A stretch of DNA of 43,690 nt from Candidatus Zixiibacteriota bacterium (GTDB lineage: Bacteria; Zixibacteria; MSB-5A5; GN15; FEB-12): the NCBI GenBank assembly GCA_024278935.1, contig JAJRSF010000058.1, positions 1-43,690 on the forward strand, read 5' to 3'. Both the position numbers and the translations under genes were made by a program. The notes under the pieces were generated by a model. It was not told the origin of the DNA and searched no databases. It saw only the letters and a program-made list of their open reading frames with translations. Shown here one piece after another: positions 7,761 through 15,168 of this stretch (positions are counted from its first letter, which is position 1; the number at the start of each line of letters is the position of its first letter).

Positions 7761-9185
7761 ATGACTACTTCAGAAATAAAATACCAGAATAAAAAAATAA
7801 CAATTGATGATCTCCCAAATTTACTTGTCGGAAGTGATACCGATGTTCCTACTTTGCACGGCATGAAACGATACATAAATTTTGACAACGCCGCCTCGAC
7901 TCCGACTTTTATTCCTATTGCTGACTCGGTAAAATCGTTTCTGAAATGGTATTCCAATGTACATCGTGGGACTGGTTTTAAGTCACAACTTTCCAGTTGG
8001 GCGTTTGAAGAATCCCGTGACATTGTTGCTGAATTTGTCGGTGCCGATCTTTCCAAACAAGTTGTTCTCTTTACTAAAAATGCGACCGAAGCAATCAACA
8101 AACTTGCCTCACGTTTGGTCTTTGAAGAGGGCGATGTCATTATTACAACTTATATGGAACATCATTCCAACGAACTTCCTTGGCGTCGGGTTGCCGAAGT
8201 GCAGCATGTTGGCTTAAACGATGACGGCACAATTGATATTGATGACTTTATGGGAAAGTTAAAAGAGTTCGGCAGTCGTATTAAACTGGTTGCCGTAACG
8301 GGCGCATCAAATGTGACCGGCTACTTAAATGATTTAGACTTTTTTGCCAGAGAGACTCATAAGATTGGGGCAAAGATTATGATCGATGGTGCCCAGTTGA
8401 CTCCGCATCGTCCGATAGATCTCAAACCAAACGACCCGGAATGTTATATTGATTATTTTGTTCTTTCCGCACATAAAATGTATGCTCCATTTGGGGTCGG
8501 CGTTTTAGTTTCTGACAAAGAGACTTTTGAACAGGGTGATCCTGATCAAGTTGGTGGTGGTGTGGTTGATATTGTGACCCTTGAAGAAGCGTATTGGGCG
8601 GACCTGCCTGACAAAGAAGAAGCCGGTACCCCTGATATAGTTGGCGTGGTTGCACTTGGACATATGATTCGACTGCTTGAGCAAATTGGCTGGGATGCTA
8701 TTGTAAAACATGGAGCAGAACTTACGACCTACGCTTTAAAAGCACTGAAGCAAATACCCGAAGTGAAAATTTATGGTGATACCGATCCTGATAATACAAT
8801 GAATCGTCTTGGGGTTATCTCTATGAATGTTGGCGATATTCCGCATTATCTGGTAGCTGCGATTTTAAGTTACGAGGGTGCTATCGGTGTACGTTCGGGA
8901 TGTTTCTGTGCTCATACTTATGTCAAAGAAATTATGCAAGTGACTGATGAAGAGTCTAAAATTATGGAAAAGCAGATTCTTAGTCGTGACCGTTCGGGGA
9001 TTCCCGGGACTATCAGAATGTCATTTGGGATTTACAATACATTTGATGAAATCGACCGTTTTATAGAGATGATTAAAAAAATTGTCACAGGCGATTATAA
9101 TCAGAATTATATTTTAAATAAAGAAAAAGGGGAGTACACCCCCGAAGGTTTCGAGTTCGACTTTACAGACTATTATACGCTGTAG
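7761..9185 (+). CDS. Class V aminotransferase, cysteine desulfurase-like (SufS/Csd type)
   Basis: The product has 474 residues, cytoplasmic and PLP-dependent. Visible motifs: YINFDNAASTPTF near residue 37, THR-rich FTKNATEAIN, MEHHSNELPW, MIDGAQLTPHRPID (cofactor aspartate and glutamine), and SAHKMYAPFGVGVL with the Schiff-base lysine at about K239. The C-terminal RSGCFCAH places C383 where SufS has its persulfide cysteine, with an extra cysteine at 381. Family members release sulfur from cysteine for Fe-S clusters or act on related substrates. The sequence is about 60 residues longer than typical SufS, and no suf or isc genes are adjacent, so the true substrate is uncertain. The ATG at 7761 is preceded by AAGGATA. 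Confidence 0.82.
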   Translation: MTTSEIKYQNKKITIDDLPNLLVGSDTDVPTLHGMKRYINFDNAASTPTFIPIADSVKSFLKWYSNVHRGTGFKSQLSSWAFEESRDIVAEFVGADLSKQVVLFTKNATEAINKLASRLVFEEGDVIITTYMEHHSNELPWRRVAEVQHVGLNDDGTIDIDDFMGKLKEFGSRIKLVAVTGASNVTGYLNDLDFFARETHKIGAKIMIDGAQLTPHRPIDLKPNDPECYIDYFVLSAHKMYAPFGVGVLVSDKETFEQGDPDQVGGGVVDIVTLEEAYWADLPDKEEAGTPDIVGVVALGHMIRLLEQIGWDAIVKHGAELTTYALKALKQIPEVKIYGDTDPDNTMNRLGVISMNVGDIPHYLVAAILSYEGAIGVRSGCFCAHTYVKEIMQVTDEESKIMEKQILSRDRSGIPGTIRMSFGIYNTFDEIDRFIEMIKKIVTGDYNQNYILNKEKGEYTPEGFEFDFTDYYTL

Positions 9186-9450
9186 ATTTTAACAAGTCAG
9201 CCTGAGCGGAGTCGAAGGGTTTCAGTAAAATAAACACACCCCTTTATCCCCTCTTTTTAGAGGGGAACAATTATAATAAGAATTTTTACCATGTCATTCC
9301 TGAGAAATCGGGAATCCAGTTGTAGGTCGGTGTTCCGTTGGTTTGAAATCGATAGAGTTCAAAATCGAGAAACTCGACAGAATGAAAAAAAAGAAATTTG
9401 TAAAAGGTATTAGCTAAGGGCGTTTCACGAAACGCTCCTACAGAACATAG
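9186..9450. repeat. Repeat-packed intergenic spacer (families B, D, A plus other hairpins)
   Basis: This gap contains a family B copy (9196-9220), a family D copy with CCCCTCT and AGAGGGG arms (9238-9267), a family A palindrome (9291-9319), the start of a GTAGGTCGG repeat (9322-9330), and a GCGTTTC-AC-GAAACGC hairpin (9420-9435). No credible coding sequence was found: reading frames through it simply translate the repeats. Confidence 0.75.
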
Positions 9451-9678
9451 ATGACTGATAATATCGACAAGCGAAACAAGCTCGACCAAGAGCCGTTTTC
9501 ATATCGCATCGCAAAAGATGGCAAAATCTTTATCTACTGGCAGAACAAACAAATTATGACTGTCAAAGAGAAAAAAGCCGTAGCACTCCTGAAAAAGATC
9601 AAAGGGAAAGATGCAAAAACTGTCCAGCTTGCTCTAGCCAAAATCACCGGTAATTTCAAACATGGCAATGAACGCTGA
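9451..9678 (+). CDS. Small conserved hypothetical protein
   Basis: The product has 75 residues, no signal or membrane segment, and is lysine-rich. The pattern EPFSYRIAKDGKIFIYW followed by a helical KKAVALLKKIKG segment and ending in TGNFKHGNER resembles a family of short bacterial proteins I recognise only as hypothetical. The ATG at 9451 follows the repeat-packed spacer without an obvious ribosome-binding site. thyX starts 99 nt downstream with its own promoter. Function unknown. Confidence 0.68.
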   Translation: MTDNIDKRNKLDQEPFSYRIAKDGKIFIYWQNKQIMTVKEKKAVALLKKIKGKDAKTVQLALAKITGNFKHGNER

Positions 9679-9700
9679 AATAAAAATATCTACAAAATGA

Positions 9701-9729
9701 TTGTCTGGCTTATTCTCATCCCTTATATT
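9701..9729 (+). promoter_or_regulatory. Putative sigma70 promoter of thyX
   Basis: TTGTCT (9701-9706), a 17-nt spacer and TATATT (9724-9729) lie 48 nt before the thyX ATG. Confidence 0.55.
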
Positions 9730-9777
9730 ACTCCCTCATGATTAGTTCAAAATAGCAAATTTAGAAAGTAGATACAG

Positions 9778-10635
9778 ATGGCTCATGTTGTAAATAAAGA
9801 AGCAGATGCAATTCTAGATAAGGAATTCAAAGTACTCGACCACGGCTTTGTGCGGTTGGTCGACTATATGGGTTCCGACAATGCTATCGTGCAGGCAGCT
9901 CGAGTGAGCTATGGCGACGGTACCAAAAAAGTTTCCGAAGACAGAGGTCTGATCCGCTATCTGATGCGTCACAAACATACAACTCCGCTTGAAATGGTTG
10001 AATTCAAATTCCATGTCAAACTCCCGATTTTTATCGCCCGTCAATGGATTCGTCATCGTACTGCCAATGTCAATGAATACTCCGGTCGTTATTCTGTTAT
10101 GAAAGATGAGTTCTATACTCCCGACTCATCTGAAATCCGTTTCCAATCGACTGTGAACAAACAGGGCAGATCATCCAAAGAAGTTCCCGAAGAACTCAAA
10201 AGTGAAATGATTGCCTATATGCAAAATTCACAAAAAGAAGCGTACGATAAATATATGGGTGATGTCGATGAAGGGCTCGCTCGCGAGATCGCACGGATAA
10301 ATCTTCCGCTGTCAATGTACACCGAATGGTATTGGAAAATCGACTTACATAATCTGTTTCATTTCTTGCGTCTCCGCATGGATCCTCACGCTCAAAAAGA
10401 GATTCAGGTCTATGGCGAAGTGATGGCGATGATGGCACAAAAAGTTTGCCCGATTGCCTATGAAGCGTTTATGGATTACTCGGTTAACGCATCGTATTTT
10501 TCTGGTGTTGAAATGAATATCTTAAAAGACTATCTCAAAGATTTCGATTTGACTGTTGACCAACTGCATGAACGGGGTATTTCCAAACGTGAAGCAAAAG
10601 AGATGATTGAGAAGATTGATAAACTTAAAAAATAA
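9778..10635 (+). CDS. thyX: Flavin-dependent thymidylate synthase ThyX
   Basis: The product has 285 residues. ThyX methylates dUMP to dTMP using methylene-tetrahydrofolate, NADPH and FAD. The ThyX motif RHRTANVNEYSGRYS (residues 92-106) matches the RHRxxSxxxxSxR consensus, with A in place of the first serine and S102 and R104 present. Other landmarks: AARVSYGDGTK, LMRHKHTTPLEM, and the C-terminal LRMDPHAQKEIQVYGE. The C-terminus is a little longer than the family core. No classical thyA is present in this window. It is likely monocistronic, or loosely linked to the secreted-protein gene 39 nt downstream. Confidence 0.96.
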   Translation: MAHVVNKEADAILDKEFKVLDHGFVRLVDYMGSDNAIVQAARVSYGDGTKKVSEDRGLIRYLMRHKHTTPLEMVEFKFHVKLPIFIARQWIRHRTANVNEYSGRYSVMKDEFYTPDSSEIRFQSTVNKQGRSSKEVPEELKSEMIAYMQNSQKEAYDKYMGDVDEGLAREIARINLPLSMYTEWYWKIDLHNLFHFLRLRMDPHAQKEIQVYGEVMAMMAQKVCPIAYEAFMDYSVNASYFSGVEMNILKDYLKDFDLTVDQLHERGISKREAKEMIEKIDKLKK

Positions 10636-10674
10636 TATAGTTTGATAATATTATAAAATTCTCCGGGAGGTTGT

Positions 10675-11817
10675 ATGCCTAATTTTCGAAGTTTTTACAT
10701 CAGTATGGTTTTGTTGATTGTTTGTCTATTTTGTTTTCCTCAAAATCCTAATGCCGAAGTATTTCCTGTTAACCAAGTTCAGTTAGATTTTGACGGACGT
10801 GAATGGGTCGCTGATTATGTAAATACTTCTGACGATGGACAAATAAACGAATATGTCTTAAAAGGTGAATCTGTAGATAATTGGTCAGAACTTGTTACGA
10901 TAAATACTTATGTAATTAAATCAACGACCGAAATGTTTGAATTTCTGCAAACATATTACTATGAAAACGCTGTTAAAAGTAATGCAGATTTTAAGTGGGA
11001 AGAAATTTATAAAGATGATAACAAAGTTATCAAAGAGTTTTATGTAAAACCGTATGGGCATATAACAGAGGGCGAACATACTTTATGCTTATTCCTTAAG
11101 GGTGAAGAAGGACTTCATTTTCTTTTATATGCTTCACATGATAAAGCTAATTTTATAAAACATAAACAAAGTTGGATTGAATCATTTAAAAATGTAAAAG
11201 TATTTATCCCTATTGAAAATAATAAAAACCTTAACAAACCTCTTTTGTCAGACCCGAACAAAATGATTTATATAAAGTTCCGTTACGAATCTCCTATAAT
11301 TCCAGAAAACTCATTCTACCTCAAATCGAAAGAACTTTGGAGAGCAACCAATACGTATTTACGCACTGAAGAACAAAGAGATACAGCTAATGAAATGCAC
11401 TTACAATATATTGTTTATGAGCCTGATGTGTGGATGGTTAACCTGTTTGCGAAAAAAGGTCAACATATTGTAGATCTCGGTCCAACATTTAATACAAGGG
11501 TTCCGGTCTTTGGCGAAAATAAAGATAACGGGTTAAAGAATTTTGAGTTTGGTCAGGAACAATCGTTTTTCAAGCATTATGGTGCCAGACAAATTAAAGA
11601 TGAAATAATTAATACACATGATTGTAATGTCTTTGAATTAACGAGACTCTATTGGGTTCTGAAATTATATGTGCGCAAGGATACCAATCTTCCTTATCTT
11701 GTCTCACGTAAAGGACCGGAGAAATCTACAATGTCTGTCTACTACGATACCTACAAATCTAATCTTGATTTTGACAGCACTCTTTTCACAAAACCTGACG
11801 GAATTAGTTGGCAGTAA
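10675..11817 (+). CDS. Secreted protein of unknown function
   Basis: The product has 380 residues, with an N-terminal signal peptide (about 1-27, hydrophobic LLIVCLFCF, then NAEVF). GGGAGG lies upstream of the ATG. Residues 45-165 contain INEYVLKGESVDNWSELVT and a following alpha/beta segment, a pattern found in a group of small bacterial periplasmic hypothetical proteins. Residues 205-380 I do not recognise; they are rich in aromatic residues and could form a beta-sandwich. No lipobox or catalytic motif was seen. The neighbours (thyX and a DUF2723 membrane protein) give no functional hint. Confidence 0.75.
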   Translation: MPNFRSFYISMVLLIVCLFCFPQNPNAEVFPVNQVQLDFDGREWVADYVNTSDDGQINEYVLKGESVDNWSELVTINTYVIKSTTEMFEFLQTYYYENAVKSNADFKWEEIYKDDNKVIKEFYVKPYGHITEGEHTLCLFLKGEEGLHFLLYASHDKANFIKHKQSWIESFKNVKVFIPIENNKNLNKPLLSDPNKMIYIKFRYESPIIPENSFYLKSKELWRATNTYLRTEEQRDTANEMHLQYIVYEPDVWMVNLFAKKGQHIVDLGPTFNTRVPVFGENKDNGLKNFEFGQEQSFFKHYGARQIKDEIINTHDCNVFELTRLYWVLKLYVRKDTNLPYLVSRKGPEKSTMSVYYDTYKSNLDFDSTLFTKPDGISWQ

Positions 11818-11849
11818 GAACGCACTAAGATAGTATTAATTTTTTTTCT

Positions 11850-11878
11850 TTAACTATCATAAAAGTTTTTAGTATAAT
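11850..11878 (+). promoter_or_regulatory. Putative promoter of the DUF2723 gene, likely giving a leaderless transcript
   Basis: TTAACT (11850-11855), a 17-nt spacer and a consensus TATAAT (11873-11878). Transcription would begin around 11885, at or next to the ATG at 11887. There is no Shine-Dalgarno sequence between them. Confidence 0.5.
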
Positions 11879-11886
11879 AGTTAATC

Positions 11887-13602
11887 ATGTATAAAAGAGT
11901 TGTTAGTACATTTATAACCTTTGTCGCTATCGTTGCACTTGGTGTGTATTGGTCGACGGCGTATCAAACTATCACATGGTGGGATAATAGTTCATACCCG
12001 ATAGCAGCCAACTGTCTTGGGGTAGAGTTGCCGCCCGGTTCGCTTATCCTTACAATCTTGGGATGGATAGTTCTTAAACTTACATTTTTTGATCCAAAAG
12101 TTTTTGCTCTAAACTTGTTTGCAGGTCTGCTTGCTGTTGGAACATTGGTGCAGTTGTTTTATATCGCTCTCTTACTACTGAAAAAAACTTATCCAAAAAA
12201 TAATATTAATACGCTATCTCTTTTAGGTATCAGCTTTGGTGTTTTAATCTTTGCCTTTTCAGAAACATTCTGGACATACGCAATTCAGTTTACGCCGTAT
12301 ATGCTGACTACCTGTATGACGGCGATAATTTTGTATCAACTATTGAGGTTTTGGTTTGAGGACGGTAAGAGTAAAATTATTTATTCTATTCTAATCATAT
12401 CATTTTTAATCGGACTTGATTTTTCAATTCATCGCACCAACGCGTTGTTAGTCCCCGGTTTTATTTGTATGATAATGCTAAAAGATATGAAGCTGTTTTT
12501 GAAATTCAAGTTTTGGCTCTACGGTTGTACCGGTCTAATCGTTGGGCTTGCGGTGCATCTGTTACGAATGCCGATGGCACTTGCGAAGCCGATTATAAAC
12601 ATGAACAATCCCGACAATTTTTCTCGTTTCTATGATTATGTTTCGCTCAAACAATATGGTGGTGGATTTTTAACCGATGTATTCACTCGCAAAGCTCCTA
12701 TTTTTTCAGTGCAGACAATGGACTATCTCAATGTATTCAGAGACAATTTTATTTCTTTAGACTCGCCTCTTGCTCTTGTCAGTCTATGCACAGGACTTTT
12801 CGCACTGGTCGGTACATACTACTTATTTAAAGCGAATAAAAAAACAGGACTTATGCTTGTTATGCTTGTTGTCGTTACAACTGGCATGACAATTTTCTAT
12901 TTTAATATCCAAGAAAACTTTTTTAGAACGTTCACTCGTCATTACCTTCCGTCGTTTGTTATCTTCTCAATTTTTATAAGCTATGGTGCCTCGGTTTTAT
13001 TTACAACTGTTAAAGAGAACACTAAAGTTGTGAAAATTATTCTGATATTCATTTTATTTCTTCTGCCATTAAATCAGGTTCTTCGTAATTATAAAACTCT
13101 TGATTGTAGCTCAGATTCATACGCATCTGATTACGCCAATAATATTTTAGAATCACTTCGTCCTAATGCGATTTTGTTTATCATGGGTGATGTTTATTTC
13201 CCTATTTTGTATATGCAGCAGGTGGAAGGTAAACGAACCGATGTTGACATTCTAAATATTAGTTTGTGTAATACGCAGTGGTATATGCAACAACTGATGT
13301 CCGACCATTACGACCTGCCACTCAGACTAACCGACGATGAGATTTCAAAAATAAGATTTAAGACTTGGGAAGATACAACTTTTGATATCCAATTTGAAGG
13401 TGATATAGATGCCTATCAATTATCGGTTGTAGATTCATCTCTGTCGACACAAATTCATCTGCCTCCTACAAATGCTGGAAAATATATTATGTCACAGGAT
13501 CTGTTTATTCAGAAACTGCTTCATGCAAACCGATGGAAACGTCCTGTCTACTTCACTTATCCATTAAGTTGGTTAAAAAAAATGCACGTCCTGAAGGGTT
13601 AG
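11887..13602 (+). CDS. DUF2723 multi-pass membrane protein, 5' reading frame (interrupted by frameshift)
   Basis: This frame gives 571 residues. It has about ten to eleven hydrophobic segments and the DUF2723 signature near the N-terminus: TITWWDNSSYPIAANCLGVELPPGS, then FSIHRTNALLVPG near 181. DUF2723 proteins are GT-C-fold membrane enzymes related to protein O-mannosyltransferases. The soluble part contains ILFIMGDVYFPILYMQQVEGKRTDV, typical of the family's periplasmic domain. The frame stops at 13600-13602, just after an A8 run. The expected continuation (GLVYQIVP and beyond) is in the -1 frame up to 13913, so the intact product would be about 675 residues. Either the gene is a pseudogene, there is a base error in the homopolymer, or ribosomes or polymerase slip there. 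Confidence 0.8.
   Translation: MYKRVVSTFITFVAIVALGVYWSTAYQTITWWDNSSYPIAANCLGVELPPGSLILTILGWIVLKLTFFDPKVFALNLFAGLLAVGTLVQLFYIALLLLKKTYPKNNINTLSLLGISFGVLIFAFSETFWTYAIQFTPYMLTTCMTAIILYQLLRFWFEDGKSKIIYSILIISFLIGLDFSIHRTNALLVPGFICMIMLKDMKLFLKFKFWLYGCTGLIVGLAVHLLRMPMALAKPIINMNNPDNFSRFYDYVSLKQYGGGFLTDVFTRKAPIFSVQTMDYLNVFRDNFISLDSPLALVSLCTGLFALVGTYYLFKANKKTGLMLVMLVVVTTGMTIFYFNIQENFFRTFTRHYLPSFVIFSIFISYGASVLFTTVKENTKVVKIILIFILFLLPLNQVLRNYKTLDCSSDSYASDYANNILESLRPNAILFIMGDVYFPILYMQQVEGKRTDVDILNISLCNTQWYMQQLMSDHYDLPLRLTDDEISKIRFKTWEDTTFDIQFEGDIDAYQLSVVDSSLSTQIHLPPTNAGKYIMSQDLFIQKLLHANRWKRPVYFTYPLSWLKKMHVLKG
13575..13582 (+). other. A8 slippery run at the DUF2723 frame change
   Basis: In the upstream frame the codons read TTA AAA AAA ATG, giving the heptamer A-AAA-AAA, a classic -1 slippage site. 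Reading then continues as AAT GCA CGT CCT in the downstream frame. One additional A would also restore a single frame. No obvious stimulatory hairpin follows within 30 nt. Confidence 0.7.
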
Positions 13603-13913
13603 TCTATCAGATAGTTCCGCAATTACCGGCTGATCTTAACGTAGAGATTCTGCAGAGGAATTTGATTGAGAATTATTCATATCATGGCTATGCTGAATCA
13701 AATCGACCGCTTGGATTTACATCAATAAGAATCGGTGAAACTCTTTGGAATTCATTTATACAACTGGCGATATATCAAAAACAGATTGGCGATATAGAAT
13801 CATCTCAAGCGACTATCGCATTTGTAAAAGAAAAACTTCCACTTGAAAGAGTCGCCAGCTCGGAGAAGTCAATGGAACGGTTTAAAAGTATTCTCAAAAT
13901 GCTCGCAGAATAA
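13581..13913 (+). pseudogene. DUF2723 membrane protein, 3' reading frame after the shift
   Basis: This is the 110-codon tail of the DUF2723 protein in the -1 frame. It begins after the A8 run with NARPEGLVYQIVPQLPAD, which matches the family's conserved GLxYxLxP turn, and ends with an amphipathic tetratricopeptide-like helix pair (LAIYQKQIGDIESSQATIAF). No ribosome-binding site or convincing start was found for independent translation; an ATG at 13533 lies within the upstream coding frame. Base and codon usage match the first part, which argues that it was coding until recently or still is. Confidence 0.72.
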
Positions 13914-13945
13914 AAAAAGCGGAGTCAACAATGTTGATTCCGCTT
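13911..13945 (-). terminator. Intrinsic terminator of the thioredoxin-fold operon
   Basis: AAGCGGA-TCAAC (13917-13929) pairs with GTTGA-TCCGCTT (13933-13945) with one mismatch. The A run at 13911-13918 gives a U-tract on the minus strand. It also lies just after the DUF2723 stop. Confidence 0.75.
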
Positions 13946-13975
13946 CTGGATTCCCAATCAAGTTGGGAATGACAT
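13946..13975. repeat. Family A palindrome (copy 2)
   Basis: GGATTCCCAA-TC-AAG-TTGGGAATGACA: arms TTCCCAA and TTGGGAA around a short loop. It is in the opposite orientation to the copy at 9291 and shares its flanking CTGGA and TGACAT ends. Confidence 0.75.
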
Positions 13976-13990
13976 TTGTAAATAATTAAT

Positions 13991-14575
13991 TTATATCGTA
14001 AGTAAACTATCTAAGTTCTTTGTGAACATTTCATAAGACATTGGACCGGAAAAAGATTCTGCCATACTGTTTGTGTATGGGTTATAAATTTCCATTACGT
14101 TGCCATTTCGGTCAATGAAAATTGTTGTCGGTACAGCCTGAATATTAAACCGTTTGATAAGTTCATCTGATGAGAACAACATCATCTGACATTTCATATT
14201 ATTCTGTTCAGCAAATGATAAAACTTTTTCAGGTGTGTCTTTAACAGCTATGCCTAAAATCTCGACACCTTTTTTCGAATACGTTTCATACGCTTTTACA
14301 AAATCAGGAATCTCTGCCCGACACGGCGGACACCAGGTACCCCAAATATTTATAACAACAGGTTGTTTGCCAATCCATTCTGAAGAATTGCGAACGACAC
14401 CTTTGGTATCTTTAACGGTAAAAGAAATCACATCTGAATTCAGAGTCTGCTCAGCTTGGGGTGAGTCGGCCGGTTTATTTTGTTGTGATTGTGTATCGCC
14501 ACCGCAGGAAATAAAAACATAGGTGAGAGAAAGAACAGCAACGGTTGTAAGTATTTTGTTTGTCATAGATCTCAT
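13991..14575 (-). CDS. TlpA/ResA-like thiol-disulfide oxidoreductase lipoprotein
   Basis: The product has 194 residues. The N-terminus is hydrophobic and ends VFISCGG, a lipobox-like site at C24, so it is probably anchored at the periplasmic face. The thioredoxin domain starts near residue 48 and carries WGTWCPPCRAEIPDF (C82 and C85), KGVEILGIAVKD and the cis-proline loop AVPTTIFIDRNG. TlpA/ResA proteins reduce disulfides outside the cytoplasm, often for cytochrome c maturation, which would suit the multiheme cytochrome elsewhere in the window. Its start lies 1 nt after the preceding gene's stop, so it is translationally coupled. A second ATG three codons in is an alternative start. Confidence 0.9.
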   Translation of the reverse strand: MRSMTNKILTTVAVLSLTYVFISCGGDTQSQQNKPADSPQAEQTLNSDVISFTVKDTKGVVRNSSEWIGKQPVVINIWGTWCPPCRAEIPDFVKAYETYSKKGVEILGIAVKDTPEKVLSFAEQNNMKCQMMLFSSDELIKRFNIQAVPTTIFIDRNGNVMEIYNPYTNSMAESFSGPMSYEMFTKNLDSLLTI

Positions 14576-14576
14576 A

Positions 14577-15089
14577 TTAATTATTCTCTTCTTGAGGTAA
14601 GATTGCGTTTCCTAGTGAGTCAACTTCTATCGCTTTAATAGTATTTAAGGCGTTAATCCAAAAATCGGCAGGAGCATATCCTGATTGTGAATGTAGTTTT
14701 TTACCGGAAGGAGTCAGCCACCAAAATGTCGGGTAGCCTTTTACTTTGAACTCACTTTTGGCAAGGTCTCGTTCTGAAATTTTGAAACCGTCGATCTCAA
14801 GCATTTTCTGAGAATCACCGTCGATTTTTACCGCAATAAAGTCGTCATTTAATAAGTCGATAACTTCTTTTTTGGAGAACACATCTCTGTCCATCTTTTT
14901 ACAATAACCACACCATGATGTGTAGAAATCTATAAAGACAAATTTATTTTGTTCTTTGGCGAGCGGGAGACCTTCTTCTAAGTTATACCATTTGATACCA
15001 TCTTTAGCAGATGTTGGCGTTCCGGCCGAGAGGTTTTGAAAACTGAAGATCAGGAGTAAAACGGGAATAAAGATTTTGAAAACTTTCAT
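14577..15089 (-). CDS. Periplasmic thioredoxin-fold protein (thioredoxin_7 / DsbD C-terminal type)
   Basis: The product has 170 residues with a signal peptide (about 1-22, ending NLSAG). The thioredoxin domain contains FVFIDFYTSWCGYCKKMDRDVF with active-site C60 and C63, followed by VKGYPTFWWLTPSGK with the cis-proline. The CGYC motif and KxMDxxxF extension are typical of DsbD-gamma-like and thioredoxin_7 proteins that act as disulfide reductants in the periplasm. It is first in a two-gene operon with the TlpA-like lipoprotein. It lies 79 nt after the dnaE stop on the same strand, with a small TAGGC/GCCTA hairpin between them, so partial read-through is possible. Confidence 0.9.
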   Translation of the reverse strand: MKVFKIFIPVLLLIFSFQNLSAGTPTSAKDGIKWYNLEEGLPLAKEQNKFVFIDFYTSWCGYCKKMDRDVFSKKEVIDLLNDDFIAVKIDGDSQKMLEIDGFKISERDLAKSEFKVKGYPTFWWLTPSGKKLHSQSGYAPADFWINALNTIKAIEVDSLGNAILPQEENN

Positions 15090-15168
15090 AAAATTTCACC
15101 TATTTTTCTAAGCTGTTTCTTTCTTATTTAATGGTCTCAAATAGGCACCATTTCGCCTAAGAGTTCTT

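Noticed and set aside
9286-9489. Minus-strand frame of 67 codons
   Set aside because: It translates the family A palindrome and neighbouring repeats and overlaps the start of the small conserved gene; no ribosome-binding site.
13533-13913. Independent gene starting at the ATG at 13533
   Set aside because: The start lies within the DUF2723 coding frame without a ribosome-binding site, and the product after the A8 run matches the end of that protein.
13917-13975. Integron attC-like site
   Set aside because: Adjacent hairpins are a terminator plus a family A palindrome; no core sites or integrase gene.
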